A DNA stretch of 64,000 nt from Cellvibrio sp. PSBB006 (GCF_002162135.1 NZ_CP021382.1:1-64000), one strand, 5' to 3'. Counted from the stretch's first letter, positions 1 to 9,630 are shown. Numbers and translations: made by a program. The notes: a model not told the origin generated them from the letters alone.

Positions 1-438
1 GTGTTAGCCATGCCTAGCTCACATTCGATACAAGGGTTTCTTGAACTCTACGATGAAGATGCCGACGGTACCGTCACGCGCGCAGAGTTTGACCAGCATC
101 GTCAACAGGCTTTCGCCGCGACGGATATCGACAGTAGCGGTGACTTGAGTGCCGGGGAATATCACATTGAATTTGAAACTCGCCTTGACCGGCAAGCGGA
201 CCGCGTGCGCGAAGCACAGATCAAGCAGGCCTATGTGCGCTTCGGCGTGCTCGATAAAAATAAAGATGAGGCGATTGACTGGAACGAATATCTAACCATC
301 GGTTTGCGTGGTTTTGAACGTTGGGATCTGGATAAAAATGGCGTAGTGGATAGCCGTGACCCATTGCCAGCACCACGCGTGGCGCGCAAGGAAGAAGCGA
401 AACCGGAAGGAAAAAAATCGGCTGACGATGCTTACTAA
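1..438 (+). CDS. EF-hand calcium-binding protein, possibly 5'-truncated by the window edge
   Basis: The frame is open at base 1, so the real start may lie before the window; in-frame candidates are GTG at 1 and ATG at 10. Four EF-hand-like loops are visible: DEDADGTVTRAEF from residue 18, DIDSSGDLSAGEY from 42, DKNKDEAIDWNEY from 85 and DLDKNGVVDSRD from 109. Each has the spaced acidic residues and central Gly or Asp/Asn expected of a Ca2+ site. The tail is rich in Lys, Glu and Ala. No signal peptide is seen, which would fit a missing N-terminus. The ApbE-fusion gene starts 16 bases after the stop, so the two are probably cotranscribed. The family assignment is firm, the cellular role unknown. 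Confidence 0.75.
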   Translation: MLAMPSSHSIQGFLELYDEDADGTVTRAEFDQHRQQAFAATDIDSSGDLSAGEYHIEFETRLDRQADRVREAQIKQAYVRFGVLDKNKDEAIDWNEYLTIGLRGFERWDLDKNGVVDSRDPLPAPRVARKEEAKPEGKKSADDAY

Positions 439-454
439 ATTCGGGTGATCCACT

Positions 455-1903
455 ATGCGTTGTTGTTTTTTATTTCGCCTATTGATGTTGATCACCGCCG
501 TGATGGCGACAACGGTTAACGCCGCCACTGACTACAGCGAAACGCATCAACATATTTTAGGGACGGAGTTATCGCTGACATTGGTCGGTTTATCGCATAC
601 GGAAGCGCAAGACGTCAGCAAAAAAATAATGCAGGACATTTCCCGCCTGGATGCCTTGCTCAGCAATTACCGTGACGACAGTGAAATAAGCCGATTGAAT
701 GCGCAGCAGCTGAAATCCCTGTCACCGGAGTTGCAGCAGGTGTTGCAGTTATGTGAGAGCTGGCGAGCAAAAACCGAGGCTGCATTCAGCTGCCGCATCG
801 GTAATCTGTTGGCCAGCTGGCGCAACGCCGCCGCGCTGGGTGAAGTGCCGGAACGCATTGCGTTACGCAAGGACGCGCGGCGGGCTGACACCGCAGAACT
901 TAACGAACATTTCAGCAGTAGCGACGTGCAATGGCAAATCGACGGTCTGGCCAAAGGTTACATTCTCGATCAGGCATTACATAAAGCGCGCATGCTCGCC
1001 CCACAGGCCAGCGGCATCAAGATTGATATCGGTGGCGACGCCGTTTACTGGGGCAGTAACGCACAAGGTGCGCCCTGGCAAGTGGCTGTAGCAGAGCCGC
1101 AACACAGTCCGGATAACGCGAATTTTTATGGCGTATTGTCATTGCAATCGCGCGCGGTGGCGTACAGCGGTCACAGTCGGCGCTATCTGGAAATCAATCA
1201 TCGCCGCTTCAGTCACATCATCAATCCTGTTGATGGTTGGCCCGTCAGTAATGCGCCTTCCGCCATTGTGGTTGCCAGTGACGCGGCCACGGCAGACGCA
1301 CTGGCCACGGCATTAACTGTAATGCCAATCAATGACGGGTTGGCACTCGTCAAACGTTTACCCGATGTGGAGGCGTTAATCATGACGGAAACCGGAAAAA
1401 CCTTTGCGTCCGACGGTTGGTACTCCTTGTTAATTCCCGATGAAGCGCATCGACCCCTGTGGGAAAACGACATGCAGTTTCTGGTGGAGTATGAAATACC
1501 GCCGTTAACCGTGGCGGAATATCGCCGTCCGTATGTGGCGGTGTGGATAACCGATGCGGACAAAAAAGTTGTGCGTCAATTATTGGTGCATGGCAAAAGT
1601 CTGCGCTGGTTGCGGGAAATTCCGCTTTGGTGGCGGCGTTACGGGCGCCGTGATGAATCCATGATTGATGGTCTGGCTCGGCCAACGCCAACGCCGGGGC
1701 AACACATGTTGGTGTGGGATGGCCGCGATGATCAGGGCCGCAAAGTCGACAAAGGCGATTATGTCTTGCACCTGGAAATTGCGCGGGAACACGGCGAGCG
1801 TGAATTATTGCGTGTGCCATTTGAACTCTCCGGCCAGGCATTTACGCAGCAGGTGCACGGCAAAAAAGAAGTGGGTGCCGTGAAAGTCAGTTTTAAACCT
1901 TGA
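455..1903 (+). CDS. FAD:protein FMN transferase (ApbE) fused to a C-terminal DUF2271 domain
   Basis: The protein has 482 residues and an N-terminal signal peptide ending near AATDYS. Residues about 40-320 carry ApbE motifs: IDGLAKGYILD, KIDIGGDA, SHIINPVDGWP and ATADALATAL. ApbE enzymes use FAD to attach FMN covalently to threonines of exported flavoproteins, in a Mg2+-dependent periplasmic reaction. From about residue 330 the sequence changes to a DUF2271-like domain (PYVAVWITDADKK, then LREIPLWWRRYGRRDE and HMLVWDGRDDQGRKVDKGDY). DUF2271 is usually a separate protein in iron-uptake or PepSY clusters, so the fusion is notable. The gene lies between an EF-hand gene and a TonB receptor. Possible flavinylation targets include PepSY-type membrane proteins; that link is inference. 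Confidence 0.9.
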   Translation: MRCCFLFRLLMLITAVMATTVNAATDYSETHQHILGTELSLTLVGLSHTEAQDVSKKIMQDISRLDALLSNYRDDSEISRLNAQQLKSLSPELQQVLQLCESWRAKTEAAFSCRIGNLLASWRNAAALGEVPERIALRKDARRADTAELNEHFSSSDVQWQIDGLAKGYILDQALHKARMLAPQASGIKIDIGGDAVYWGSNAQGAPWQVAVAEPQHSPDNANFYGVLSLQSRAVAYSGHSRRYLEINHRRFSHIINPVDGWPVSNAPSAIVVASDAATADALATALTVMPINDGLALVKRLPDVEALIMTETGKTFASDGWYSLLIPDEAHRPLWENDMQFLVEYEIPPLTVAEYRRPYVAVWITDADKKVVRQLLVHGKSLRWLREIPLWWRRYGRRDESMIDGLARPTPTPGQHMLVWDGRDDQGRKVDKGDYVLHLEIAREHGERELLRVPFELSGQAFTQQVHGKKEVGAVKVSFKP

Positions 1904-2042
1904 GGAATATTTTACTAAAAGCCACACGTAACAACTGCCGCACGTAAGAACTGCATATAAAGCGAAAGCGGCCGGATGGTCGCACAACAACCGGGTAATG
2001 CTTGCATGAATATCAATATCAGAATGTTAAGAGGAGCATGTA

Positions 2043-4415
2043 ATGAAACCGGTTTTTTCCCTTCGTTGTTCATCCCGTCAGCGCGCATTGATGCCGCTGG
2101 CTTTGGCTATCAGCCTGGTTAACCTTGCCCACGCGCAGGAAAGCGCGAGCGAAACACAATTAGCCCTAAACAAAGTGACGATATCGGCGGAGGTAATTCA
2201 GTCCACCACCGAAAATACCCGCGTCCTTGACGCCGCTGACATCGAAGATAACCAGGCGCGCAACCTGGACGATCTGGTGCGCTACATTCCCGGCGTTGCG
2301 GTGGATGATATGGGCCGTTTTGGCAGCAACGGTTTTAACATCCGCGGCCTGGATGGTGATCGTGTTGCCATTACGGTTGATGGTTTGAGTTTGGGCGAGA
2401 CTTTGAATCCCGCCAGCAACGCGCCTTATGAATTTTTCAGCAGCGGACGTAGCGGTATCGATATTGATGCGATGAAGACCGTTGAAATTGTGAAGGGTGC
2501 TGATTCGATTTCGGCGGGCAGCGGTGCCCTTGGCGGCGCGGTGATGTTTGTCACCAAAGATCCGGCGGATTATTTAAAACCCGGCGTGAACGATACCCAC
2601 CTCGGTATTAAGCTCGGCTACGCCAGCGCGAATGAAGAAACTCTTGCGACAGCAACACTGGCGAATCGCACCGGCAACTGGGAATCCTTACTGGTTTACA
2701 CTTTGCGTGAAGGCCATGAAACGGAATCCTTTTTCTCCGGTTCGCGTCCGGCTATTCCCGGCACCGCGCGTGAAATTCCCGACCCAGTGGATTACGACAA
2801 TGACAACATCCTGTTCAAGCTATATTACAACGCTAATGAAAATCATCGCCTGGGTTTTGTAGCAGAAAAATACAACGCCAATGTGCAACTGGATAACCAG
2901 ACGCGCTTGAACGCCTCCTATTTAACACGCACTACAGACGATGACGTTGAACGCGAGCGCTATGGTATTAATTATCTATGGCAAGCCAACAATCGTTTAT
3001 TTGATGAACTGGAATGGCGCTACGATTACCAAACTGCATACACCCTGGGTCACACCCATATGACCGTACCCACCGGTTGTCCGGCGGGCGCAGACACGCC
3101 CGCTGTTGCCCCTTGCCATCGTACCGAGCACCGCGATTACGATCAGGAATTGCATAAAACGGTTCTGCATCTGGATAAAAAACTGGCGAATCACAACATC
3201 AGTTACGGTGTGAGCCTGGAAGAAAAAAGCATGACCTATGCGGATATAAAAACCCGTTATGTAGGCACTACATCAGAAGTCGGCGTAGGTTGGCCAGTGA
3301 TCGGCGGTGACTTTGTGCCCGACACAGATATCAGTGCTTACAGTATTTATGCGCGTGATCAAATCAGTCTGGTGGATAATCGTTTACTGCTCAATGCCGG
3401 CGTGCGTTTTGATCATTACGATTATTCGCCATCATTAAATAACCCGCAATACGGTGATAATTCTGGCACGGTCGGCGATGTCACCTTTTCATCGCCCACC
3501 TGGCAATTGGGTGCGAGCTGGAATTTCACGCCGCATCATGTATTGTGGATTCAAGCCGGAGCCGGTTTCCGCGCGCCGACGGTTGAAAATATGTACTTCT
3601 CACCATCGACATCTATCGCCACGGAAGTCAGCAGCGGTGAACAAGTGGATTTATGGAACACCGTTTCCAATCCTGACCTGGACGCAGAAGAAAGTCGCAA
3701 TATCGAAATCGGTTATCGCTGGCAAGGCGATCGCTATCTATTCGGTGTTTCTGCCTATCGCAATGACTACACGAATTTTATTGATTACAACACGCTTGTA
3801 CGCAATGCGAATGTGGAGTATCAAACGTGTAACAGCGCTGGCACCACCTGCACCAATTTCTTCGGCGATGAATACGACATGCTTGACAATATTGGTGAAG
3901 TCACAGTTGAAGGTATAGAAGTTGAAGGCCAATGGTCGCTCACCGAGCAAGTCCATTTACGCCTTGCTTATGCCTGGAGCGAAGGCGAAGAGAAAGACGG
4001 TACACCGCTGCAAAGTATTGTGCCGGCGTCCGGCATTATTGGCTTGGGTTACGAAGCAGCAAGTGGTCGCTGGGGTGTAGAAACCAATGCGGTATTTTCC
4101 GCTGGTAAGGATGAAGAGGATGCAATCGCTGTCGATACTGCCAACTTCACCCAGATTCCCGCAGATTACTTTACCGATTACGGTGATTTCACTGTGGTGG
4201 ATCTGCAGGCGCGTTACAACATCACCCCGAATCTGAAACTCAACCTCGGCGTCTACAACCTGTTTGATGAAGAATATATCCGCTGGCAACGGATTCGTTT
4301 TGTTAACCAGGGTTCAGCGGCGGGTGGTGCCCGTGGCGGTGTGAGCGAAGATGGCATTCATCGCTATACTGAACCGGGCCGCAATTACCGGGTGAGTTTG
4401 GCATATCATTTTTAG
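2043..4415 (+). CDS. TonB-dependent outer-membrane receptor, haemoglobin/transferrin/lactoferrin type
   Basis: This 790-residue protein has a signal peptide ending at AHAQ, a plug domain (RNLDDLVRYIPGVAVDD, then NIRGLDGDRVAITVDGL and VEIVKGADSISAGSGALGG) and a long beta-barrel ending in the aromatic C-terminal strand NYRVSLAYHF. The plug motifs match receptors of the haem/haemoglobin/transferrin class, which import iron compounds using TonB-ExbBD energy. An AGGAG ribosome site precedes the ATG. The preceding ApbE-DUF2271 gene is 139 bases away, so cotranscription is possible. No clear Fur box was found in that gap. The substrate cannot be decided from sequence, and no haem oxygenase or ABC importer is adjacent. 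Confidence 0.9.
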   Translation: MKPVFSLRCSSRQRALMPLALAISLVNLAHAQESASETQLALNKVTISAEVIQSTTENTRVLDAADIEDNQARNLDDLVRYIPGVAVDDMGRFGSNGFNIRGLDGDRVAITVDGLSLGETLNPASNAPYEFFSSGRSGIDIDAMKTVEIVKGADSISAGSGALGGAVMFVTKDPADYLKPGVNDTHLGIKLGYASANEETLATATLANRTGNWESLLVYTLREGHETESFFSGSRPAIPGTAREIPDPVDYDNDNILFKLYYNANENHRLGFVAEKYNANVQLDNQTRLNASYLTRTTDDDVERERYGINYLWQANNRLFDELEWRYDYQTAYTLGHTHMTVPTGCPAGADTPAVAPCHRTEHRDYDQELHKTVLHLDKKLANHNISYGVSLEEKSMTYADIKTRYVGTTSEVGVGWPVIGGDFVPDTDISAYSIYARDQISLVDNRLLLNAGVRFDHYDYSPSLNNPQYGDNSGTVGDVTFSSPTWQLGASWNFTPHHVLWIQAGAGFRAPTVENMYFSPSTSIATEVSSGEQVDLWNTVSNPDLDAEESRNIEIGYRWQGDRYLFGVSAYRNDYTNFIDYNTLVRNANVEYQTCNSAGTTCTNFFGDEYDMLDNIGEVTVEGIEVEGQWSLTEQVHLRLAYAWSEGEEKDGTPLQSIVPASGIIGLGYEAASGRWGVETNAVFSAGKDEEDAIAVDTANFTQIPADYFTDYGDFTVVDLQARYNITPNLKLNLGVYNLFDEEYIRWQRIRFVNQGSAAGGARGGVSEDGIHRYTEPGRNYRVSLAYHF

Positions 4416-4423
4416 TTTTTTCA

Positions 4424-4439
4424 GGACCCTTCGGGGTCC
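4424..4439. terminator. UUCG-tetraloop hairpin after the TonB receptor
   Basis: GGACCC pairs with GGGTCC around a C(TTCG)G tetraloop, nine bases after the receptor stop codon. No T-run follows (the next bases are pyrimidine-rich GTCCTCCCC). It may act as a 3'-end stabiliser or a weak terminator. Confidence 0.45.
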
Positions 4440-4554
4440 GTCCTCCCCTTCCATGATAGCTCCCCTCGGTTGCTTTTTTCCTGCTACTATTCAATAAAAG
4501 CCAGCGTTTATTATTGCTGGCTAATCATAACAATTGAGAGTTAGCACATTGCCT

Positions 4555-4953
4555 ATGAAAAAGCTGATTAATTCACTAGGGTTTTTTATCGCGGTTTCCG
4601 GTGCAGGCTGTGACAGCTTCACCGATCCGGCGACACGCCTGGCTTATGCGATAGAGGGTGGGGTAGGTAATCTTAAGCACCAGCCGGGTGCGCAGTATCA
4701 TATTGAGCACCACAGTCCCACAGCCGGGGATGAATGTACCGGCCCTTATAAAGTGCAATTGGATAAAGTAGGCGCGATTATTATCTGGTGCCTGGATGCT
4801 ACAGGCAGTGTGGAGACGAGTCACAGTACGTCTTACCACGCACGCTTTGTGAGTACACCGGAAACCATTCTTTTGGAAAAGCCAGCAGGTTCAACATTAA
4901 CGATTACGTTGGAACGGCGCGATGGGTTGGCGGTTATTACCCGCGTGGAATAA
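4555..4953 (+). CDS. small putative lipoprotein of unknown function
   Basis: The 132-residue product starts MKKLINSLGFF and has a hydrophobic stretch ending in a lipobox-like SGAGC near residue 19, so it is probably a lipoprotein. The ATG at 4555 is preferred over the in-frame TTG at 4534 because it puts the signal sequence at the N-terminus; GAGAG lies 13 bases upstream. The mature part holds two further cysteines (ECTGP and WCLDA) and a C-terminal region with alternating beta-like pattern (TLTITLERRDGLAVI). No family is recognised. A 7-bp hairpin (AGCCAGC/GCTGGCT, 4499-4522) lies just upstream. Confidence 0.6.
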   Translation: MKKLINSLGFFIAVSGAGCDSFTDPATRLAYAIEGGVGNLKHQPGAQYHIEHHSPTAGDECTGPYKVQLDKVGAIIIWCLDATGSVETSHSTSYHARFVSTPETILLEKPAGSTLTITLERRDGLAVITRVE

Positions 4954-5048
4954 TGAGATTGGCGGTAGATAATTAAACGAGGCGGGAACAGCACAGCAAT
5001 CCTTTGCCAGCCTGACTTTCCTTAAGTGTAAAACAAGACATCTTGTGC

Positions 5049-5234
5049 CTAGCGGCCTTTGGCAGCTTTTTTGATGTCTTCTTTTACATCGCCATACGCT
5101 TTTTGAGTTTTGCCTTCAGCTTGTTTGGCAGCGCCTTTCGCTTGGTGTTTTTCACTGCCAACGGCTTCACCCGCTTCACGTTGAATCTTACCGGCTGCGT
5201 CTTTGGCTGTACCTTTCACTTGATCTTTGTTCAT
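5049..5234 (-). CDS. CsbD-family stress protein
   Basis: The 61-residue hydrophilic protein begins MNKDQVKGTAKDAAGKIQ, the hallmark of CsbD-like proteins, and continues with Lys/Ala/Glu/Gly-rich repeats typical of the family. CsbD proteins are abundant in general stress; their mechanism is unknown. The start is set by an AAGGAA ribosome site six bases before the ATG; a TTG seven codons upstream is less likely. It is monocistronic, facing the small lipoprotein gene and lying downstream of corA on the same strand. Confidence 0.9.
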   Translation of the reverse strand: MNKDQVKGTAKDAAGKIQREAGEAVGSEKHQAKGAAKQAEGKTQKAYGDVKEDIKKAAKGR

Positions 5235-5396
5235 AATCATTTCCTTCTTCAAATTGAATTTATGTAGTTGCCCTTCTGTGACCCTTTGCCGTTACGAATA
5301 TCCCGTTAAAGTTAACTATTTATTCGATTGGGTGCGCGAACCAACATAAGCTCAGATATTGATTTTCGTGTCAGGAATAGAAAAGGAAACATCGCT

Positions 5397-6362
5397 TTAT
5401 AACCATCCGGATTTTTTAAAGCGATAGTAAAGATACGCGCAAATAACTGCTACCACACACAAGGATGCCGGGTAACCGTACTTCCATTGCAGTTCCGGCA
5501 TATGTTCAAAATTCATGCCCCAGATACCGACAAATGCCGTGGCTACCGCAAAGATCGCCGCCCAGGCAGCGAGGCGTTTGTTCACTTCGTTTTCATCAAT
5601 GCTCACCATCGACAGGCTTACCTGGATAGCGGTGCTGATCGTGTCGCGCGTGGAATCTATGGACGTGTTCAAACGGTAAAGATGATCCTGCACATCGCGG
5701 AAGTAATGTTTGGTGTTGGCGACGATGGGCGGCACCCATCCACCATCCAATTTGCCAACAGCTTCCAGCAGCGGACCGACAGCGTGTTTTAATGTGATAA
5801 CTTTGCGTTTTAATTGGTACAAACGCTCAATATTGTCGCGTTGCGAACCTTTGGTAAAAATTTGATCCTCAATAATTTCCAGCTCGGTTTCCAGCGCAAT
5901 CACAACGGGAAAGTAGCGATCTACTACAGCATCCATCAGCGCATAAAACACAAAAGCCGGGCCCTGCACCAGGTGATGTGGTTCCCGTTCACAACGCGCG
6001 CGTACACCGAGAAAACCCTGCTGTGAACGACTGCGGTTGGATAGCACATAATTCTTACCGACAAAAACATCCACCTCGCCAAGATTTAATTCACCTTCCA
6101 GTAGCTCCAGAGTATGCATGACAGCAAACAGTGAATCGCCATATTCCTCTATCTTGGGGCGCTGATGTCCGGCATGAGCATCCTCCACGGCGAGTTCGTG
6201 CAATGTGAATTCGTGTTGCATCTGCTCCAGCTCTTCCGGGTCAGCATCTTTTAACGCAACCCAGACAAAGCAATCCGGTTGTTTTAAATAGTCGCTGATG
6301 TCTTCCACGGGAATACTGCTGAGTTTTTTACCTTCCTGATAAGCGACGCAATTGATCAGCAT
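5397..6362 (-). CDS. corA: CorA-family divalent metal ion transporter
   Basis: The 321-residue protein has the long acidic and helical N-terminal cytoplasmic domain of CorA, then two C-terminal membrane helices. The signature GMNF sits at the end of the first helix (about residues 281-284), followed by a short loop with MPELQWKYGYP in place of the usual MPEL motif, and a basic cytoplasmic tail (YRFKKSGWL). CorA forms pentameric Mg2+/Co2+/Ni2+ channels. A GAGGAA ribosome site precedes the ATG. The gene stands alone, with 144 bases to csbD. Family-level identity is firm; the exact metal preference is inferred. Confidence 0.9.
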   Translation of the reverse strand: MLINCVAYQEGKKLSSIPVEDISDYLKQPDCFVWVALKDADPEELEQMQHEFTLHELAVEDAHAGHQRPKIEEYGDSLFAVMHTLELLEGELNLGEVDVFVGKNYVLSNRSRSQQGFLGVRARCEREPHHLVQGPAFVFYALMDAVVDRYFPVVIALETELEIIEDQIFTKGSQRDNIERLYQLKRKVITLKHAVGPLLEAVGKLDGGWVPPIVANTKHYFRDVQDHLYRLNTSIDSTRDTISTAIQVSLSMVSIDENEVNKRLAAWAAIFAVATAFVGIWGMNFEHMPELQWKYGYPASLCVVAVICAYLYYRFKKSGWL

Positions 6363-6428
6363 GGGCAGTTCCTCGAATAGGTGTTACAAAACAGTATAGA
6401 AGCTAACGTGAAAATTACCGACCTGTTA

Positions 6429-7151
6429 TTACCGCGTTAATTCATACACACACAAGTTCACTGCACTGGCCAGGTTCAGGGATTCAATAGCACCGCTGCC
6501 GGGAATGGTAAAGGCTTGCGCCTTGAGTGTTGCCAGATCCTCGTGGGGTACGCCGCGCGCTTCGTTGCCGAACACATAGCAATCACATTGTCGGAACTGC
6601 GCATCACGTAATGGTTTGCCTTGCATGTCCAGGCAGGCAATGGCATGGAAGCGCGTGCCAAGTGAATGTATGTCCACATCCAGTTCCAGCGGCACATGAA
6701 AAATAGCGCCCATGCTGGCGCGCACGACTTTGGTGTTGTAAGGGTCCACTGAGCCGGCACTTAATAAACAACGAAAACCGCCGAACCAGGCAAGGCTGCG
6801 CAAGATGGTACCCAGATTTCCAGGGTCTTGAATTTCATGAAGATAAATAGCACGCTCTTGTGATGCTGCCGTCTGCGCCAGAGAGAAAAAGGGGGTGACG
6901 GCAAGGATTCCCTGCGGTGTTTTGGTGTCCGAGACCTGCGCCATTTGTTTGCTGCTGATCAGCGTGGTTTTAAAAGGGCTGGCCCAATTTTCATAAGCCT
7001 CAGTGACCAATAATTCGGACTGGTTTAAGGCGGGATTATGTTGTGCTGCCTTTTGTAATTCCAAAACCAAGTGTTCACCTTCCACCAGAAAGTGCTGGAA
7101 TTCGTTGCGGTATTTTTTTTGTTGCAGCTTTTTAATGTCGTCGAGCTTCAT
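6429..7151 (-). CDS. TrmH/SpoU-family RNA 2'-O-methyltransferase
   Basis: The protein has 240 residues. The N-terminal substrate-binding region begins KLQQKKYRNEFQHFLVEGEH, the RxxxGxFxxEGxx-like pattern of SpoU_sub_bind domains. The C-terminal SPOUT fold has the three family motifs: LHEIQDPGNLGTILRSL, FGNEARGVP and IESLNLASAVNLCVYE. Such enzymes methylate ribose 2'-OH in rRNA or tRNA using S-adenosylmethionine. The gene begins four bases after the stop of the upstream FAD oxidoreductase gene, so the two form an operon. The target nucleotide cannot be told from sequence. Confidence 0.9.
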   Translation of the reverse strand: MKLDDIKKLQQKKYRNEFQHFLVEGEHLVLELQKAAQHNPALNQSELLVTEAYENWASPFKTTLISSKQMAQVSDTKTPQGILAVTPFFSLAQTAASQERAIYLHEIQDPGNLGTILRSLAWFGGFRCLLSAGSVDPYNTKVVRASMGAIFHVPLELDVDIHSLGTRFHAIACLDMQGKPLRDAQFRQCDCYVFGNEARGVPHEDLATLKAQAFTIPGSGAIESLNLASAVNLCVYELTR

Positions 7152-7155
7152 GGTG

Positions 7156-8772
7156 TTAATTCCGGTCAGCCAGCATTTGTTGTGCGAGTGCTTCGGCCAC
7201 TTTAATCCCGTCTACCCCGGCCGATAAAATACCCCCGGCATAACCGGCGCCTTCACCTGCAGGGTATAAGCCACGGGTATTCAAACTCTGTAGCGTTTCG
7301 TGGTCACGGGTAATGCGAACCGGAGAAGATGTGCGCGTTTCAATGCCCGTTAAAATGGCATCGTCCCGATCAAAACCGCGAATCTGTTTGCCAAAGGCGG
7401 GGAGGGCTTCACGAATTGCGTCAATCGCATACCTCGGCAGCGACGGCGCTAGATCACCCAGCAATACACCTGGCTTATAGGAAGGTTCTACTTCACCAAA
7501 CGCGTGTGAAGGTTTACCGCGAATAAAGTCACCGACCAATTGCCCTGGTGCACAATAATCTTTGCCACCCAACTCAAACGCACGCGACTCCAGTTGTTCC
7601 TGCAATTCAACACCGGCCAGCGGGCCGCCGGGAAAATCCTGTTCGGGATTAATGCCCACGACGATACCGGCATTGGCGTTGCGTTCATTGCGTGAATATT
7701 GGCTCATGCCGTTGGTGACGACGCGCCCGGGCTCCGAGGTTGCCGCTACAACCGTGCCACCGGGACACATACAAAAACTGTACACCGCACGGCCATTGTT
7801 AGCGTGATACACCAGTTTATAATCCGCCGCACCGAGCTCCGGATGGCCGGCATATTTGCCGAGCCGCGCCTGATCGATTTGTGATTGCGGGTGTTCGATG
7901 CGAAAGCCGATAGCAAAAGGTTTAGCCTCAATAAACACACCGCGTTGATCTAGCATGCGAAAGGTATCGCGCGAACTGTGGCCGAGCGCGAGGATCACAT
8001 AACGGCTGCGCAGTGTTTCGCCGTTGGCCAATACCACACCGGCCATGCGGCCATCTTCAATCAAAAAATCGGTGACCTTGCTTTCAAAACGTACCTCGCC
8101 ACCCAGGGTTTTAATTTCTTCACGCATGGCGGACACCACGCCGGTTAACCGAAAGGTACCGATGTGTGGTTTGCTCACGTACAGAATTTCTTCTGGTGCA
8201 CCGGCGCGCACAAATTCGTGCATCACCTTGCGGCCATAAAACTTGGGATCTTTAATCTGGCTGTAGAGTTTTCCATCGGAAAACAAACCCGCGCCACCTT
8301 CACCGAATTGCACATTGGATTCCGGTGTGAGAATTTTTTTGCGCCACAGCGCCCAGGTATCCTTGGTGCGTGCACGAACATTTTTGCCGCGCTCCAACAC
8401 AATAGGTTTAAAACCCATTTGCGCCAGGGTCAGGGCCGCGAATAAACCGCAGGGCCCGAAGCCGATGACCAATGGCCGCTCGTTGAGGTCAGCCGGCGCT
8501 TCTGCAACGGGGTAATAGTTTGTATCTGGTGCAGGCCGCACATGATTGTCTTTGGCAAATCGTTGCAGGATTTGCTCTTCATGCTTTGCTTTAATGTCAA
8601 TGATATAGACAAACGTAATTTCACTGTTTTTTTTGCGCGCATCGTAGCTTCGCTTGAACACCGTGAAGTCCAGCAGGTCGGCATCAGCGATCTTCAGGCG
8701 GGCCAGAATGGCCTTGCGCAACGCATCAGCGGGGTGGTCCAGCGGCAGGGAAAGTTCAGTAATACGAATCAT
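7156..8772 (-). CDS. FAD-dependent oxidoreductase (COG2509-type, GidA/HI0933-like)
   Basis: The 538-residue protein has an FAD-binding dinucleotide fold (PLVIGFGPCGLFAALTLAQMGF near residue 100), preceded by an N-terminal region of about 95 residues that is typical of this family. Other visible motifs are QFGEGGAGLFSDGKLYSQIK, LALGHSSRDTF, CMCPGGTVVAA and the C-terminal GLYPAGEGAGYAGGILSAGVDG. The last is the second FAD-contact motif. The family is a widespread uncharacterised dehydrogenase. It shares an operon with the RNA methyltransferase gene (four-base gap). Redox function is sure; the substrate is unknown. Confidence 0.85.
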   Translation of the reverse strand: MIRITELSLPLDHPADALRKAILARLKIADADLLDFTVFKRSYDARKKNSEITFVYIIDIKAKHEEQILQRFAKDNHVRPAPDTNYYPVAEAPADLNERPLVIGFGPCGLFAALTLAQMGFKPIVLERGKNVRARTKDTWALWRKKILTPESNVQFGEGGAGLFSDGKLYSQIKDPKFYGRKVMHEFVRAGAPEEILYVSKPHIGTFRLTGVVSAMREEIKTLGGEVRFESKVTDFLIEDGRMAGVVLANGETLRSRYVILALGHSSRDTFRMLDQRGVFIEAKPFAIGFRIEHPQSQIDQARLGKYAGHPELGAADYKLVYHANNGRAVYSFCMCPGGTVVAATSEPGRVVTNGMSQYSRNERNANAGIVVGINPEQDFPGGPLAGVELQEQLESRAFELGGKDYCAPGQLVGDFIRGKPSHAFGEVEPSYKPGVLLGDLAPSLPRYAIDAIREALPAFGKQIRGFDRDDAILTGIETRTSSPVRITRDHETLQSLNTRGLYPAGEGAGYAGGILSAGVDGIKVAEALAQQMLADRN

Positions 8773-8960
8773 AGAGAGTTCCTGGCCGGTGTCTCCGGCA
8801 AAGGTTGGGTGAGGTGCAATGAATGGAGCGGATTCTACCCGGCTTGAGAGGCGCTGTCAGTTCCGTTTACTTCTGCCGGTATCGATTTTTTGCGATTGCG
8901 CGGCGACCTGCTATGCTTGCCACCCCGTTTAATCCTGTTAAGTCATACTGGTTGTTCCCC

Positions 8961-9581
8961 ATGGCCCGATCCAAAAGCAGCAATCGCTGGCTCGAAGAGC
9001 ATGTCAATGATCCCTACGTCAAAAAAGCCCAGGTAGACGGTTATCGCGCCCGCGCCGCCTATAAACTGCTGGAATTAAATGACAAGGACAAACTGATTCG
9101 CCCCGGCATGCTGGTAGTGGATCTCGGCTCCGCACCGGGTAGCTGGTCGCAAATTGCCGGGCGTTTGGTGGGTGTAAAAGGGCGGGTGATTGCGTCCGAC
9201 ATCCTGCCGATGGATTCGCTGGAGCATGTGGATTTCATTCAGGGCGATTTCACGGAAGATGACGTGTTTAATCAGATTATGGAAAAACTGGGCGGCGCCC
9301 ATGCGGATCTGGTGATCTCCGATATGGCACCCAACATCAGCGGTGTTGATGCCGCAGACCAGGCAGCATCCATGTACCTGGTTGAACTGGCGCTGGACAT
9401 GGCACGTCAGGTATTGAAACCCAAGGGCAACTTTGTCGCCAAGGTATTTCACGGCGAGGGTTACGATGATTACGTGAAAGACGTGCGCACCTCGTTTGAA
9501 AAAGTCGTCATCCGCAAACCCGACGCTTCCCGCCCGCGTTCGCGCGAGGTGTATGTGGTGGGGAAGGGATTTAAAGGCTAA
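8961..9581 (+). CDS. rlmE: 23S rRNA (uridine-2552-2'-O)-methyltransferase RlmE/FtsJ
   Basis: The 206-residue product starts [20 protein letters not shown], as RlmE proteins do; an in-frame frame extends upstream to 8823 but is not conserved in character. The SAM-binding motif is [13 protein letters not shown]. The K-D-K-E catalytic tetrad is K35, D121, K161 and E196. RlmE methylates U2552 in the A loop of 23S rRNA late in 50S assembly. In many gammaproteobacteria it precedes ftsH, but here it is followed by a terminator and the converging ahpF, so that linkage is absent. Confidence 0.95.
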   Translation: MARSKSSNRWLEEHVNDPYVKKAQVDGYRARAAYKLLELNDKDKLIRPGMLVVDLGSAPGSWSQIAGRLVGVKGRVIASDILPMDSLEHVDFIQGDFTEDDVFNQIMEKLGGAHADLVISDMAPNISGVDAADQAASMYLVELALDMARQVLKPKGNFVAKVFHGEGYDDYVKDVRTSFEKVVIRKPDASRPRSREVYVVGKGFKG

Positions 9582-9584
9582 ATA

Positions 9585-9630
9585 AATAAAACAGCCGTTG
9601 TGTTGGAGATTACAACGACTGTTTTATTTT
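9585..9630. terminator. bidirectional intrinsic terminator between rlmE and ahpF
   Basis: A stem of 17 positions with one C/A mismatch (9585-9601 with 9612-9628) is A-rich on its left arm and followed by a T-run. It can serve rlmE on + and ahpF on -, which meet here. Confidence 0.85.

Noticed and set aside
1904..2042. Fur box before the TonB receptor
   Set aside because: AT-rich strings such as GAATATCAATATCAG are present, but none reaches a convincing match to the Fur consensus.
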